This document shows positions 1 to 15,000 of a DNA stretch of 64,000 nucleotides, piece after piece (the stretch's first letter is position 1; each line of letters starts with the position of its first letter). This DNA comes from RFSX01 sp965230215. GTDB lineage: Bacteria; Bacteroidota; Bacteroidia; Chitinophagales; Saprospiraceae. The position numbers and the translations under genes were made by a program. Location: positions 2,170,001-2,234,000 of the forward strand of contig CBDDKN010000001.1 of the NCBI GenBank assembly GCA_965230215.1, read 5' to 3'. The notes beneath the pieces were generated by a model. The model ran no database searches, was not told the DNA's origin, and saw nothing but the letters and a program-made list of their open reading frames with translations.

Positions 1-3000
1 TAGTCGCTACACTACAATTGTCACTTGTCGTTGGTGTACCTAATGCAACTCCACTTGCTGTACACAAGCCAGCATCTGTATCAACTACCACATCAACTGG
101 ACATGTGATTACTGGATCTTCATTATCCTCTACTGCTACTAACTGTGTACAAGAACTTGTATTACCACTTGCATCCTCAACTGTATATGTTACAGTTGTA
201 TTTCCTTCATTGTATGTAGTTGGCGCATCATCATTGATATTATCAACACTACAATTATCACTTGTCGTTGGAGTACCTAGTGCAACACCGCTTGCAGTAC
301 ATAAGCCAGTATCTGTATCAACTACAAGATCAGATGGACATGTGATCACTGGATCTTCATTATCATTTACTGTTACTAACTGAGTACAAGAACTTGTATT
401 GCCACTTGCATCTTCGACGGTATATGTTACTGTTGTATTTCCTTCATTGAATACTAATGGTGCATCATCACTGATACTTGCAACACTACAATTATCACTT
501 GGCGTTGGTGTACCCAATGCAACGCCACTTGCTGTACACAATCCAGCATCTGTATTCACTACTACATCACCTGGACATGTGATCACTGGATCTTCATTAT
601 CCTCAACTGTTACTAACTGTGTACAAGAACTTGTATTACCACTTGCATCCTCAACTGTATATGTTACAGTTGTATTTCCTTCATTGTATGTAGTTGGCGC
701 ATCATCACTGATATTATCAACACTACAATTATCACTTGTCGTTGGAGTACCTAGTGCAACACCGCTTGCAGTACATAAGCCAGTATCTGTATCAACTACA
801 AAATCAGATGGACATGTGATCACTGGATCTTCATTATCCTCTACTATTACTATCTGAGTACATGTGCTTGTATTACCACTTGCATCCTCTACTGTATATG
901 TTACAGTTGTGTTTCCTAAACTAAAGATGGCTGGTGCGTCATCACTGATATTATCAACACTACAATTATCACTTGTCACTGGCGTACCCAATGCAACTCC
1001 ACTAGCAGTACATAAGCCAGTATCTGTATCAACTACTACATCAGAAGGACATGTAATAATTGGATCTTCGTTATCCTCTACTGTTACTAACTGAGCACAT
1101 GTGCTTGTATTGCCACTTGCATCCTCTGCTGTGTAAGTCACAGTTGTGTTTCCTTCATTGAATACTAATGGTGCATCATCACTAATACTTGATATACTAC
1201 AATTATCACTTGTCGTTGGCGTACCCAATGCAACTCCACTTGCTGTACATAAGCCTGGATCTGTATCAACTACTACATCAGCAGGACATGTGATCACTGG
1301 ATCTTCAGTATCCTCAACTGTTACCAACTGAGTACAAGAACTTGTATTGCCACTTGCATCCTCTACCGTGTAGGTCACTGTTGTATTTCCTAAACTAAAA
1401 TTGGTCGAAGCGTCATCACTAACATTAGCAATACTACAATTATCACTTGTCGTTGGTGTTCCCAATGCAACGCCGCTTGCTGTACACAATCCTGTATCTG
1501 TATCAACTACTACATTAACTGGACATGTGATCACTGGATCTTCATTATCAACAACTGTAACTAACTGAGTACATGTACTTGTATTACCACTTGCATCCTC
1601 TACTGTATATGTCACTGTCGTATTTCCTTCATTGAATGTAGTTGGTGCATCATCATTGATATTATCAACACTACAATTATCACTTGTCGTCGGTGTTCCT
1701 AATGCAACGCTGCTTGCTGTACACAAGCCAGCATCCGTACTAACTACTACATCTGTTGGACATGTAATAACTGGATCTTCATTGTCATCTACTGTTACTA
1801 ACTGAGTACAAGAACTTGTATTGCCACTTGCATCTTCTACAGTATATCTCACTGTTGTAACTCCCTCATTGAATAACGCTGGAGCGTCATCACTAATACT
1901 TGCTATACTACAATTATCACTTGTCGTTGGTGCTCCTAAGACAACACCACTTGCAGTACATAAGCCTGCATCCGTACTAACTACAACATCAGATGGGCAT
2001 GTGATCACTGGATCTTCATTATCATTTACTGTTACTAACTGAATACATGAACTTGTATTGCCACTTCCATCTTCAACTGTATAAGTCACTGTCGTGATAC
2101 CCTCATTGAATACCACTGGTGCATCATCACTAATAGTCGCTACACTACAATTGTCACTTGTCGTTGGTGTACCTAATGCAACTCCACTTGCTGTACACAA
2201 GCCAGCATCTGTATCAACTACAAGATCAGATGGACATGTGATCACTGGATCTTCATTATCATTTACTGTTACTAACTGAGTACAAGAACTTGTATTGCCA
2301 CTTGCATCTTCGACGGTATATGTTACTGTTGTATTTCCTTCATTGAATACTAATGGTGCATCATCACTGATACTTGCAACACTACAATTATCACTTGGCG
2401 TTGGTGTACCCAATGCAACGCCACTTGCTGTACACAATCCAGCATCTGTATTCACTACTACATCACCTGGACATGTGATCACTGGATCTTCATTATCCTC
2501 AACTGTTACTAACTGTGTACAAGAACTTGTATTACCACTTGCATCCTCAACTGTATATGTTACAGTTGTATTTCCTTCATTGTATGTAGTTGGCGCATCA
2601 TCACTGATATTATCAACACTACAATTATCACTTGTCGTTGGAGTACCTAGTGCAACACCGCTTGCAGTACATAAGCCAGTATCTGTATCAACTACAAGAT
2701 CAGATGGACATGTGATCACTGGATCTTCATTATCCTCTACTATTACTATCTGAGTACATGTGCTTGTATTACCACTTGCATCCTCTACTGTATATGTTAC
2801 AGTTGTGTTTCCTAAACTAAAGATGGCTGGTGCGTCATCACTGATATTATCAACACTACAATTATCACTTGTCACTGGCGTACCCAATGCAACTCCACTA
2901 GCAGTACATAAGCCAGTATCTGTATCAACTACTACATCAGAAGGACATGTAATAATTGGATCTTCGTTATCCTCTACTGTTACTAACTGAGCACATGTGC

Positions 3001-6000
3001 TTGTATTGCCACTTGCATCCTCTGCTGTGTAAGTCACAGTTGTGTTTCCTTCATTGAATACTAATGGTGCATCATCACTAATACTTGATATACTACAATT
3101 ATCACTTGTCGTTGGCGTACCCAATGCAACTCCACTTGCTGTACATAAGCCTGGATCTGTATCAACTACTACATCAGCAGGACATGTGATCACTGGATCT
3201 TCAGTATCCTCAACTGTTACCAACTGAGTACAAGAACTTGTATTGCCACTTGCATCCTCTACCGTGTAGGTCACTGTTGTATTTCCTAAACTAAAGATTG
3301 ATGGTGCATCATCACTAATAGTCACTACACTACAGTTATCACTTGTTGTTGGCGTACCCAATGCAACTCCACTTGCTGTACACAAGCCTGAAACTGTATC
3401 AACTACTACATCAGCAGGACATGTGATCACTGGATCTTCGTTATCCTCTACTGTCACTATCTGAGTACAAGAACTTGTATTGCCGCTAGAATCTTCAACC
3501 GTGTAGGTCACAGTTGTTATTCCTTCATTGAATACTAATGGTGCATCATCACTAATACTTGATATACTACAATTGTCACTTGTCGTTGGTGTACCCAATG
3601 CAACTCCACTTGCAGTACATAAGCCAGTATCTGTATCAACTACTATATCAGAAGGACATGTGATCATTGGATCTTCAGTATCCTCAACTGTCACTAGCTG
3701 AGTACAAGAACTTGTATTACCACTTGCATCTTCGACCGTATATGTTACTGTTGTATTTCCCTCATTGAAAACCGCTGGTGCATCATCACCAATATTTACT
3801 ATGCTACAATTATCACTTGTCGTTGGTGTACCCAATGCAACTCCACTTGCTGTACACAATCCCGAATCTGTATCAACTACTATATCAGAAGGACATGTGA
3901 TCATTGGATCTTCGTTATCCTCAATAGTTACTAACTGAGTACAAGAACTTGTATTACCACTTGCATCTTCGACAGTATAAGTAACTGTTGTATTGCCTTC
4001 ATTGAATACAACTGGTGCATCATCATTGATACTTGCTACACTACAATTATCACTTGTTGTTGGCGTACCCAATGCAACTCCACTAGCAGTACATAAGCCA
4101 GTATCTGTATCAACTACTACATCAACTGGACATGTGATCATTGGATCTTCAGTATCCTCTACTGTTACTAACTGAGTACATGTGCTTGTATTGCCACTTG
4201 CATCTTCAACAGTATATGTCACTGTCGTATTTCCTTCATTGAATGTAGTTGGTGCATCATCATTGATACTTGCAACACTACAATTATCACTTGTAGTTGG
4301 TGTTCCCAATGCAACTCCACTTGCAGTACATAAGCCTGTATCTGTATCAACTACCACATCAATTGAACATGTGATCACTGGACCTTCATTATCCTCAACT
4401 GTTACAAGCTGAGCACATGTGCTTGTATTTCCTGATGCATCCTCTACCGTATAGGTCACAATTGTATTTCCTAAACTATAGATGGGTGGTGCATCATCAC
4501 TGATATTTGCAACATTACAATTATCACTTGTTGTCGGTGTTCCTAATGCAACGCCGCTTGCTGTACACAAGCCTGCATCCGTTCCAACTACCACATCAGA
4601 TGGGCATGTGATCACTGGATCTTCATTATCCTCAACTGTCACTAGCTGAGTACAAGAACTTGTATTACCACTTGCATCTTCTACTATGTAAGTAACTGTT
4701 GTATTGCCTTCATTGAAGATTGCAGGAGCATCATCATTGATACTTGCAACACTACAATTATCACTTGTCGTTGGCGTACCCAATGTAACTCCACTTGCTG
4801 TACATAAGCCAGCATCCGTACTAACAACCACACCACCTGGACATGTGATAACTGGATCTTCATTATCCTCAACTGTTACTATCTGAGTACAAGAACTTGT
4901 ATTACCACTAGCATCCTCTACTGTGTAAGTCACAGTTGTGTTTCCTTCATTGAATACTGCTGGTGCGTCATCACTGATATTATCAACACTACAATTATCA
5001 CTTGTCACTGGCGTACCCAATGCAACTCCACTTGCTGTACATAAGCCTGGATCTGTATCAACTACTACATCAGCAGGACATGTGATCACTGGATCTTCGT
5101 TATCCTCTACTGTCACTAACTGAGTACATGTGCTTGTATTGCCACTAGCATCCTCTACTGTGTAAGTCACAGTTGTGTTTCCTTCATTGAATAACACTGG
5201 TGCATCATCACTGATATTAACAACACTACAATTATCACTTGTCGTTGGCGTACCTAATGCTACAGCACTTGCTGTACACAATCCTGAATCTGTATCAACT
5301 ACTACATCACCTGGACATGTGATCACTGGATCTTCAGTATCCTCAACTGTTACCAACTGAGTACAAGAACTTGTATTGCCACTTGCATCCTCTACCGTGT
5401 AGGTCACTGTTGTATTTCCTAAACTAAAGATTGATGGTGCATCATCACTAATAGTCACTACACTACAGTTATCACTTGTTGTTGGCGTACCCAATGCAAC
5501 TCCACTTGCTGTACACAAGCCTGAAACTGTATCAACTACTACATCAGCAGGACATGTGATCACTGGATCTTCGTTATCCTCTACTGTCACTATCTGAGTA
5601 CAAGAACTTGTATTGCCGCTAGAATCTTCAACCGTGTAGGTCACAGTTGTTATTCCTTCATTGAATACTAATGGTGCATCATCACTAATACTTGATATAC
5701 TACAATTGTCACTTGTCGTTGGTGTACCCAATGCAACTCCACTTGCAGTACATAAGCCAGTATCTGTATCAACTACTATATCAGAAGGACATGTGATCAT
5801 TGGATCTTCAGTATCCTCAACTGTCACTAGCTGAGTACAAGAACTTGTATTACCACTTGCATCTTCGACCGTATATGTTACTGTTGTATTTCCCTCATTG
5901 AAAACCGCTGGTGCATCATCACCAATATTTACTATGCTACAATTATCACTTGTCGTTGGTGTACCCAATGCAACTCCACTTGCTGTACACAATCCCGAAT

Positions 6001-9000
6001 CTGTATCAACTACTATATCAGAAGGACATGTGATCATTGGATCTTCGTTATCCTCAATAGTTACTAACTGAGTACAAGAACTTGTATTACCACTTGCATC
6101 TTCGACAGTATAAGTAACTGTTGTATTGCCTTCATTGAATACAACTGGTGCATCATCATTGATACTTGCTACACTACAATTATCACTTGTTGTTGGCGTA
6201 CCCAATGCAACTCCACTAGCAGTACATAAGCCAGTATCTGTATCAACTACTACATCAACTGGACATGTGATCATTGGATCTTCAGTATCCTCTACTGTTA
6301 CTAACTGAGTACATGTGCTTGTATTGCCACTTGCATCTTCAACAGTATATGTCACTGTCGTATTTCCTTCATTGAATGTAGTTGGTGCATCATCATTGAT
6401 ACTTGCAACACTACAATTATCACTTGTAGTTGGTGTTCCCAATGCAACTCCACTTGCAGTACATAAGCCTGTATCTGTATCAACTACCACATCAATTGAA
6501 CATGTGATCACTGGACCTTCATTATCCTCAACTGTTACAAGCTGAGCACATGTGCTTGTATTTCCTGATGCATCCTCTACCGTATAGGTCACAATTGTAT
6601 TTCCTAAACTATAGATGGGTGGTGCATCATCACTGATATTTGCAACATTACAATTATCACTTGTTGTCGGTGTTCCTAATGCAACGCCGCTTGCTGTACA
6701 CAAGCCTGCATCCGTTCCAACTACCACATCAGATGGGCATGTGATCACTGGATCTTCATTATCCTCAACTGTCACTAGCTGAGTACAAGAACTTGTATTG
6801 CCACTTGCATCTTCTACTATGTAAGTAACTGTTGTATTGCCTTCATTGAAGATTGCAGGAGCATCATCATTGATACTTGCAACACTACAATTATCACTTG
6901 TCGTTGGCGTACCCAATGTAACTCCACTTGCTGTACATAAGCCAGCATCCGTACTAACAACCACACCACCTGGACATGTGATAACTGGATCTTCATTATC
7001 CTCAACTGTTACTATCTGAGTACAAGAACTTGTATTACCACTAGCATCCTCTACTGTGTAAGTCACAGTTGTGTTTCCTTCATTGAATACTGCTGGTGCA
7101 TCATCACTGATATTAACAACACTACAATTATCACTTATTGTTGGTGCTCCTAAGACAACTCCACTTGCAGTACACAAGCCTGCATCCGTTTCAACTACTA
7201 CATCAGTTGGACATGTAATAATTGGATCTTCGTTATCCTCTACTGTTACTAACTGAGTACATGTGCTTGTATTGCCACTAGCATCCTCTACTGTGTAAGT
7301 CACAGTTGTGTTTCCTTCATTGAATAACACTGGTGCATCATCACTGATATTAACAACACTACAATTATCACTTGTCGTTGGCGTACCTAATGCTACAGCA
7401 CTTGCTGTACACAATCCTGAATCTGTATCAACTACTACATCACCTGGACATGTGATCAATGGATCTTCGTTATCCTCAACTGTTACTAACTGAGTACAAG
7501 TACTTGTATTTCCACTTGCATCTTCTACTGTATAAGTCACTATCGTGCTACCTTCATTGAATATCGCTGGAGCGTCATCACTAATATTTGCCACACTACA
7601 ATTATCACTTGTCACTGGCGTACCCAAGGCAACGCCACTTGCAGTACATAAGCCAGTATCTGTATCAACTACAACGTCAGATGGACATGTGATCACTGGA
7701 TCTTCATTATCATTTACTGTTACTAACTGAGTACACGTGCTTGTATTACCACTTGCATCTTCAACTATGTATGTCACTGTTGTAACTCCCTCATTGAATA
7801 ACGCTGGAGCGTCATCACTAATACTTGCTATACTACAATTATCACTTGTCGTTGGTGCTCCTAAGACAACACCACTTGCAGTACATAAGCCTGCATCCGT
7901 ACTAACTACAACATCAGATGGGCATGTGATCACTGGATCTTCATTATCATTTACTGTTACTAACTGAATACATGAACTTGTATTGCCACTTCCATCTTCA
8001 ACTGTATAAGTCACTGTCGTGATACCCTCATTGAATACCACTGGTGCATCATCACTAATAGTCGCTACACTACAATTGTCACTTGTCGTTGGTGTACCTA
8101 ATGCAACTCCACTTGCTGTACACAAGCCAGCATCTGTATCAACTACCACATCAACTGGACATGTGATTACTGGATCTTCATTATCCTCTACTGCTACTAA
8201 CTGAATACATGAACTTGTATTACCACTTGCATCCTCAACTGTATATGTTACAGTTGTATTTCCTTCATTGAATACAACTGGTGCATCATCATTGATACTT
8301 GCTACACTACAATTATCACTTGTCGTTGGAGTACCTAGTGCAACACCGCTTGCAGTACATAAGCCAGTATCTGTATCAACTACAAGATCAGATGGACATG
8401 TGATCACTGGATCTTCATTATCATTTACTGTTACTAACTGAGTACAAGAACTTGTATTGCCACTTGCATCTTCGACGGTATATGTTACTGTTGTATTTCC
8501 TTCATTGAATACTAATGGTGCATCATCACTGATACTTGCAACACTACAATTATCACTTGGCGTTGGTGTACCCAATGCAACGCCACTTGCTGTACACAAT
8601 CCAGCATCTGTATTCACTACTACATCACCTGGACATGTGATCACTGGATCTTCATTATCCTCAACTGTTACTAACTGTGTACAAGAACTTGTATTACCAC
8701 TTGCATCCTCAACTGTATATGTTACAGTTGTATTTCCTTCATTGTATGTAGTTGGCGCATCATCACTGATATTATCAACACTACAATTATCACTTGTCGT
8801 TGGAGTACCTAGTGCAACACCGCTTGCAGTACATAAGCCAGTATCTGTATCAACTACAAGATCAGATGGACATGTGATCACTGGATCTTCATTATCCTCT
8901 ACTATTACTATCTGAGTACATGTGCTTGTATTACCACTTGCATCCTCTACTGTATATGTTACAGTTGTGTTTCCTAAACTAAAGATGGCTGGTGCGTCAT

Positions 9001-12000
9001 CACTGATATTATCAACACTACAATTATCACTTGTCACTGGCGTACCCAATGCAACTCCACTAGCAGTACATAAGCCAGTATCTGTATCAACTACTACATC
9101 AGAAGGACATGTAATAATTGGATCTTCGTTATCCTCTACTGTTACTAACTGAGCACATGTGCTTGTATTGCCACTTGCATCCTCTGCTGTGTAAGTCACA
9201 GTTGTGTTTCCTTCATTGAATACTAATGGTGCATCATCACTAATACTTGATATACTACAATTATCACTTGTCGTTGGCGTACCCAATGCAACTCCACTTG
9301 CTGTACATAAGCCTGGATCTGTATCAACTACTACATCAGCAGGACATGTGATCACTGGATCTTCAGTATCCTCAACTGTTACCAACTGAGTACAAGAACT
9401 TGTATTGCCACTTGCATCCTCTACCGTGTAGGTCACTGTTGTATTTCCTAAACTAAAGATTGATGGTGCATCATCACTAATAGTCACTACACTACAGTTA
9501 TCACTTGTTGTTGGCGTACCCAATGCAACTCCACTTGCTGTACACAAGCCTGAAACTGTATCAACTACTACATCAGCAGGACATGTGATCACTGGATCTT
9601 CGTTATCCTCTACTGTCACTATCTGAGTACAAGAACTTGTATTGCCGCTAGAATCTTCAACCGTGTAGGTCACAGTTGTTATTCCTTCATTGAATACTAA
9701 TGGTGCATCATCACTAATACTTGATATACTACAATTGTCACTTGTCGTTGGTGTACCCAATGCAACTCCACTTGCAGTACATAAGCCAGTATCTGTATCA
9801 ACTACTATATCAGAAGGACATGTGATCATTGGATCTTCAGTATCCTCAACTGTCACTAGCTGAGTACAAGAACTTGTATTACCACTTGCATCTTCGACCG
9901 TATATGTTACTGTTGTATTTCCCTCATTGAAAACCGCTGGTGCATCATCACCAATATTTACTATGCTACAATTATCACTTGTCGTTGGTGTACCCAATGC
10001 AACTCCACTTGCTGTACACAATCCCGAATCTGTATCAACTACTATATCAGAAGGACATGTGATCATTGGATCTTCGTTATCCTCAATAGTTACTAACTGA
10101 GTACAAGAACTTGTATTACCACTTGCATCTTCGACAGTATAAGTAACTGTTGTATTGCCTTCATTGAATACAACTGGTGCATCATCATTGATACTTGCTA
10201 CACTACAATTATCACTTGTTGTTGGCGTACCCAATGCAACTCCACTAGCAGTACATAAGCCAGTATCTGTATCAACTACTACATCAACTGGACATGTGAT
10301 CATTGGATCTTCAGTATCCTCTACTGTTACTAACTGAGTACATGTGCTTGTATTGCCACTTGCATCTTCAACAGTATATGTCACTGTCGTATTTCCTTCA
10401 TTGAATGTAGTTGGTGCATCATCATTGATACTTGCAACACTACAATTATCACTTGTAGTTGGTGTTCCCAATGCAACTCCACTTGCAGTACATAAGCCTG
10501 TATCTGTATCAACTACCACATCAATTGAACATGTGATCACTGGACCTTCATTATCCTCAACTGTTACAAGCTGAGCACATGTGCTTGTATTTCCTGATGC
10601 ATCCTCTACCGTATAGGTCACAATTGTATTTCCTAAACTATAGATGGGTGGTGCATCATCACTGATATTTGCAACATTACAATTATCACTTGTTGTCGGT
10701 GTTCCTAATGCAACGCCGCTTGCTGTACACAAGCCTGCATCCGTTCCAACTACCACATCAGATGGGCATGTGATCACTGGATCTTCATTATCCTCAACTG
10801 TCACTAGCTGAGTACAAGAACTTGTATTACCACTTGCATCTTCTACTATGTAAGTAACTGTTGTATTGCCTTCATTGAAGATTGCAGGAGCATCATCATT
10901 GATACTTGCAACACTACAATTATCACTTGTCGTTGGCGTACCCAATGTAACTCCACTTGCTGTACATAAGCCAGCATCCGTACTAACAACCACACCACCT
11001 GGACATGTGATAACTGGATCTTCATTATCCTCAACTGTTACTATCTGAGTACAAGAACTTGTATTACCACTAGCATCCTCTACTGTGTAAGTCACAGTTG
11101 TGTTTCCTTCATTGAATACTGCTGGTGCGTCATCACTGATATTATCAACACTACAATTATCACTTGTCACTGGCGTACCCAATGCAACTCCACTTGCTGT
11201 ACATAAGCCTGGATCTGTATCAACTACTACATCAGCAGGACATGTGATCACTGGATCTTCGTTATCCTCTACTGTTACTAACTGAGTACATGTGCTTGTA
11301 TTGCCACTAGCATCCTCTACTGTGTAAGTCACAGTTGTGTTTCCTTCATTGAATAACACTGGTGCATCATCACTGATATTAACAACACTACAATTATCAC
11401 TTGTCGTTGGCGTACCTAATGCTACAGCACTTGCTGTACACAATCCTGAATCTGTATCAACTACTACATCACCTGGACATGTGATCACTGGATCTTCAGT
11501 ATCCTCAACTGTTACCAACTGAGTACAAGAACTTGTATTTCCACTTGCATCTTCGACCGTGTAAGTAACTGTTGTGTTTCCTAAACTAAAGATGGATGGA
11601 GCATCATCACTAACATTGGTAACACTACAATTGTCACTTGTCGTTGGTGTTCCTAAGACAACTCCACTTGCTGTACATAAGCCTGTATCTGTACTAACTA
11701 CCACATCAGATGAACATGTGATCACTGGATCTTCGTTATCCTCAACAGTTACTAACTGTGTACAAGAACTTGTATTGCCACTTGCGTCTTCAACTGTATA
11801 TGTTACTGTTGTATTTCCTTCATTGAATACCACTGGTGCATCATCACTAATACTTGATATACTACAATTGTCACTTGTCGTTGGTGTACCCAATGCAACT
11901 CCACTTGCAGTACATAAGCCAGTATCTGTATCAACTACTATATCAGAAGGACATGTGATCATTGGATCTTCAGTATCCTCAACTGTCACTAGCTGAGTAC

Positions 12001-15000
12001 AAGAACTTGTATTACCACTTGCATCTTCGACCGTATATGTTACTGTTGTATTTCCCTCATTGAAAACCGCTGGTGCATCATCACCAATATTTACTATGCT
12101 ACAATTATCACTTGTCGTTGGTGTACCCAATGCAACTCCACTTGCTGTACACAATCCCGAATCTGTATCAACTACTATATCAGAAGGACATGTGATCATT
12201 GGATCTTCGTTATCCTCAATAGTTACTAACTGAGTACAAGAACTTGTATTACCACTTGCATCTTCGACAGTATAAGTAACTGTTGTATTGCCTTCATTGA
12301 ATACAACTGGTGCATCATCATTGATACTTGCTACACTACAATTATCACTTGTTGTTGGCGTACCCAATGCAACTCCACTAGCAGTACATAAGCCAGTATC
12401 TGTATCAACTACTACATCAACTGGACATGTGATCATTGGATCTTCAGTATCCTCTACTGTTACTAACTGAGTACATGTGCTTGTATTGCCACTTGCATCT
12501 TCAACAGTATATGTCACTGTCGTATTTCCTTCATTGAATGTAGTTGGTGCATCATCATTGATACTTGCAACACTACAATTATCACTTGTAGTTGGTGTTC
12601 CCAATGCAACTCCACTTGCAGTACATAAGCCTGTATCTGTATCAACTACCACATCAATTGAACATGTGATCACTGGACCTTCATTATCCTCAACTGTTAC
12701 AAGCTGAGCACATGTGCTTGTATTTCCTGATGCATCCTCTACCGTATAGGTCACAATTGTATTTCCTAAACTATAGATGGGTGGTGCATCATCACTGATA
12801 TTTGCAACATTACAATTATCACTTGTTGTCGGTGTTCCTAATGCAACGCCGCTTGCTGTACACAAGCCTGCATCCGTTCCAACTACCACATCAGATGGGC
12901 ATGTGATCACTGGATCTTCATTATCCTCAACTGTCACTAGCTGAGTACAAGAACTTGTATTACCACTTGCATCTTCTACTATGTAAGTAACTGTTGTATT
13001 GCCTTCATTGAAGATTGCAGGAGCATCATCATTGATACTTGCAACACTACAATTATCACTTGTCGTTGGCGTACCCAATGTAACTCCACTTGCTGTACAT
13101 AAGCCAGCATCCGTACTAACAACCACACCACCTGGACATGTGATAACTGGATCTTCATTATCCTCAACTGTTACTATCTGAGTACAAGAACTTGTATTAC
13201 CACTAGCATCCTCTACTGTGTAAGTCACAGTTGTGTTTCCTTCATTGAATACTGCTGGTGCATCATCACTGATATTAACAACACTACAATTATCACTTAT
13301 TGTTGGTGCTCCTAAGACAACTCCACTTGCAGTACACAAGCCTGCATCCGTTTCAACTACTACATCAGTTGGACATGTAATAATTATTGGATCTTCGTTA
13401 TCCTCTACTGTCACTAACTGAGTACATGTGCTTGTATTGCCACTAGCATCCTCTACTGTGTAAGTCACAGTTGTGTTTCCTTCATTGAATAACACTGGTG
13501 CATCATCACTGATATTAACAACACTACAATTATCACTTGTCGTTGGCGTACCTAATGCTACAGCACTTGCTGTACACAATCCTGAATCTGTATCAACTAC
13601 TACATCACCTGGACATGTGATCAATGGATCTTCGTTATCCTCAACTGTTACTAACTGAGTACAAGTACTTGTATTTCCACTTGCATCTTCTACTGTATAA
13701 GTCACTATCGTGCTACCTTCATTGAATATCGCTGGAGCGTCATCACTAATATTTGCCACACTACAATTATCACTTGTCACTGGCGTACCCAAGGCAACGC
13801 CACTTGCAGTACATAAGCCAGTATCTGTATCAACTACAACGTCAGATGGACATGTGATCACTGGATCTTCATTATCATTTACTGTTACTAACTGAGTACA
13901 CGTGCTTGTATTACCACTTGCATCTTCAACTATGTATGTCACTGTCGTATTTCCTTCATTGAATACCACAGGCGCATCATTACTTACTGTCGCTACACTG
14001 CAATTATCACTTGTCGTTGGTGTACCCAATGCAACTCCACTTGCAGTACATAAGCCAGTATCTGTATCAACTACTATATCAGAAGGACATGTGATCATTG
14101 GATCTTCAGTATCCTCAACTGTCACTAGCTGAGTACAAGAACTTGTATTACCACTTGCATCTTCGACCGTATATGTTACTGTTGTATTTCCCTCATTGAA
14201 AACCGCTGGTGCATCATCACCAATATTTACTATGCTACAATTATCACTTGTCGTTGGTGTACCCAATGCAACTCCACTTGCTGTACACAATCCCGAATCT
14301 GTATCAACTACTATATCAGAAGGACATGTGATCATTGGATCTTCGTTATCCTCAATAGTTACTAACTGAGTACAAGAACTTGTATTACCACTTGCATCTT
14401 CGACAGTATAAGTAACTGTTGTATTGCCTTCATTGAATACAACTGGTGCATCATCATTGATACTTGCTACACTACAATTATCACTTGTTGTTGGCGTACC
14501 CAATGCAACGCCGCTTGCAGTACACAATCCACCATCTGTATTCACTACTACATCACCTGGACATGTGATCACTGGATCTTCATTATCCTCAACTGTTACT
14601 AACTGAGTACAAGTACTTGTATTTCCACTTGCATCTTCTACTGTATAAGTCACTATCGTGCTACCTTCATTGAATATCGCTGGAGCGTCATCACTAATAT
14701 TTGCCACACTACAATTATCACTTGTCACTGGCGTACCCAAGGCAACGCCACTTGCAGTACATAAGCCAGTATCTGTATCAACTACAACGTCAGATGGACA
14801 TGTGATCACTGGATCTTCATTATCCTCAACTGTTACTAACTGAGTACACGTGCTTGTATTACCACTTGCATCTTCAACTATGTATGTCACTGTCGTATTT
14901 CCTTCATTGAATACCACAGGCGCATCATTACTTACTGTCGCTACACTGCAATTATCACTTGTCGTTGGTGTACCCAATGCAACTCCACTTGCAGTACATA

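Larger units (their letters stand above)
2210..13860 (-). repeat. 6162-bp (26-module) segmental duplication inside the gene
   Basis: About 2210-5376 recurs near-identically at 8372-11538 (offset 6162 bp, 26 modules). Correspondence resumes from about 5733/11895 and continues to about 7700/13860, with a +3 bp shift after 13380. The exception is the module at about 11530-11800, which instead matches sequence near 21490-21760. The array was therefore built by duplicating many modules at a time, followed by local exchange. Confidence 0.85.

Noticed and set aside
4684..13167. Four identical minus-strand frames of 62 codons (4684, 6817, 10846, 12979)
   Set aside because: They lie out of frame inside the giant gene and repeat only because the 2133-bp and 6162-bp blocks repeat.
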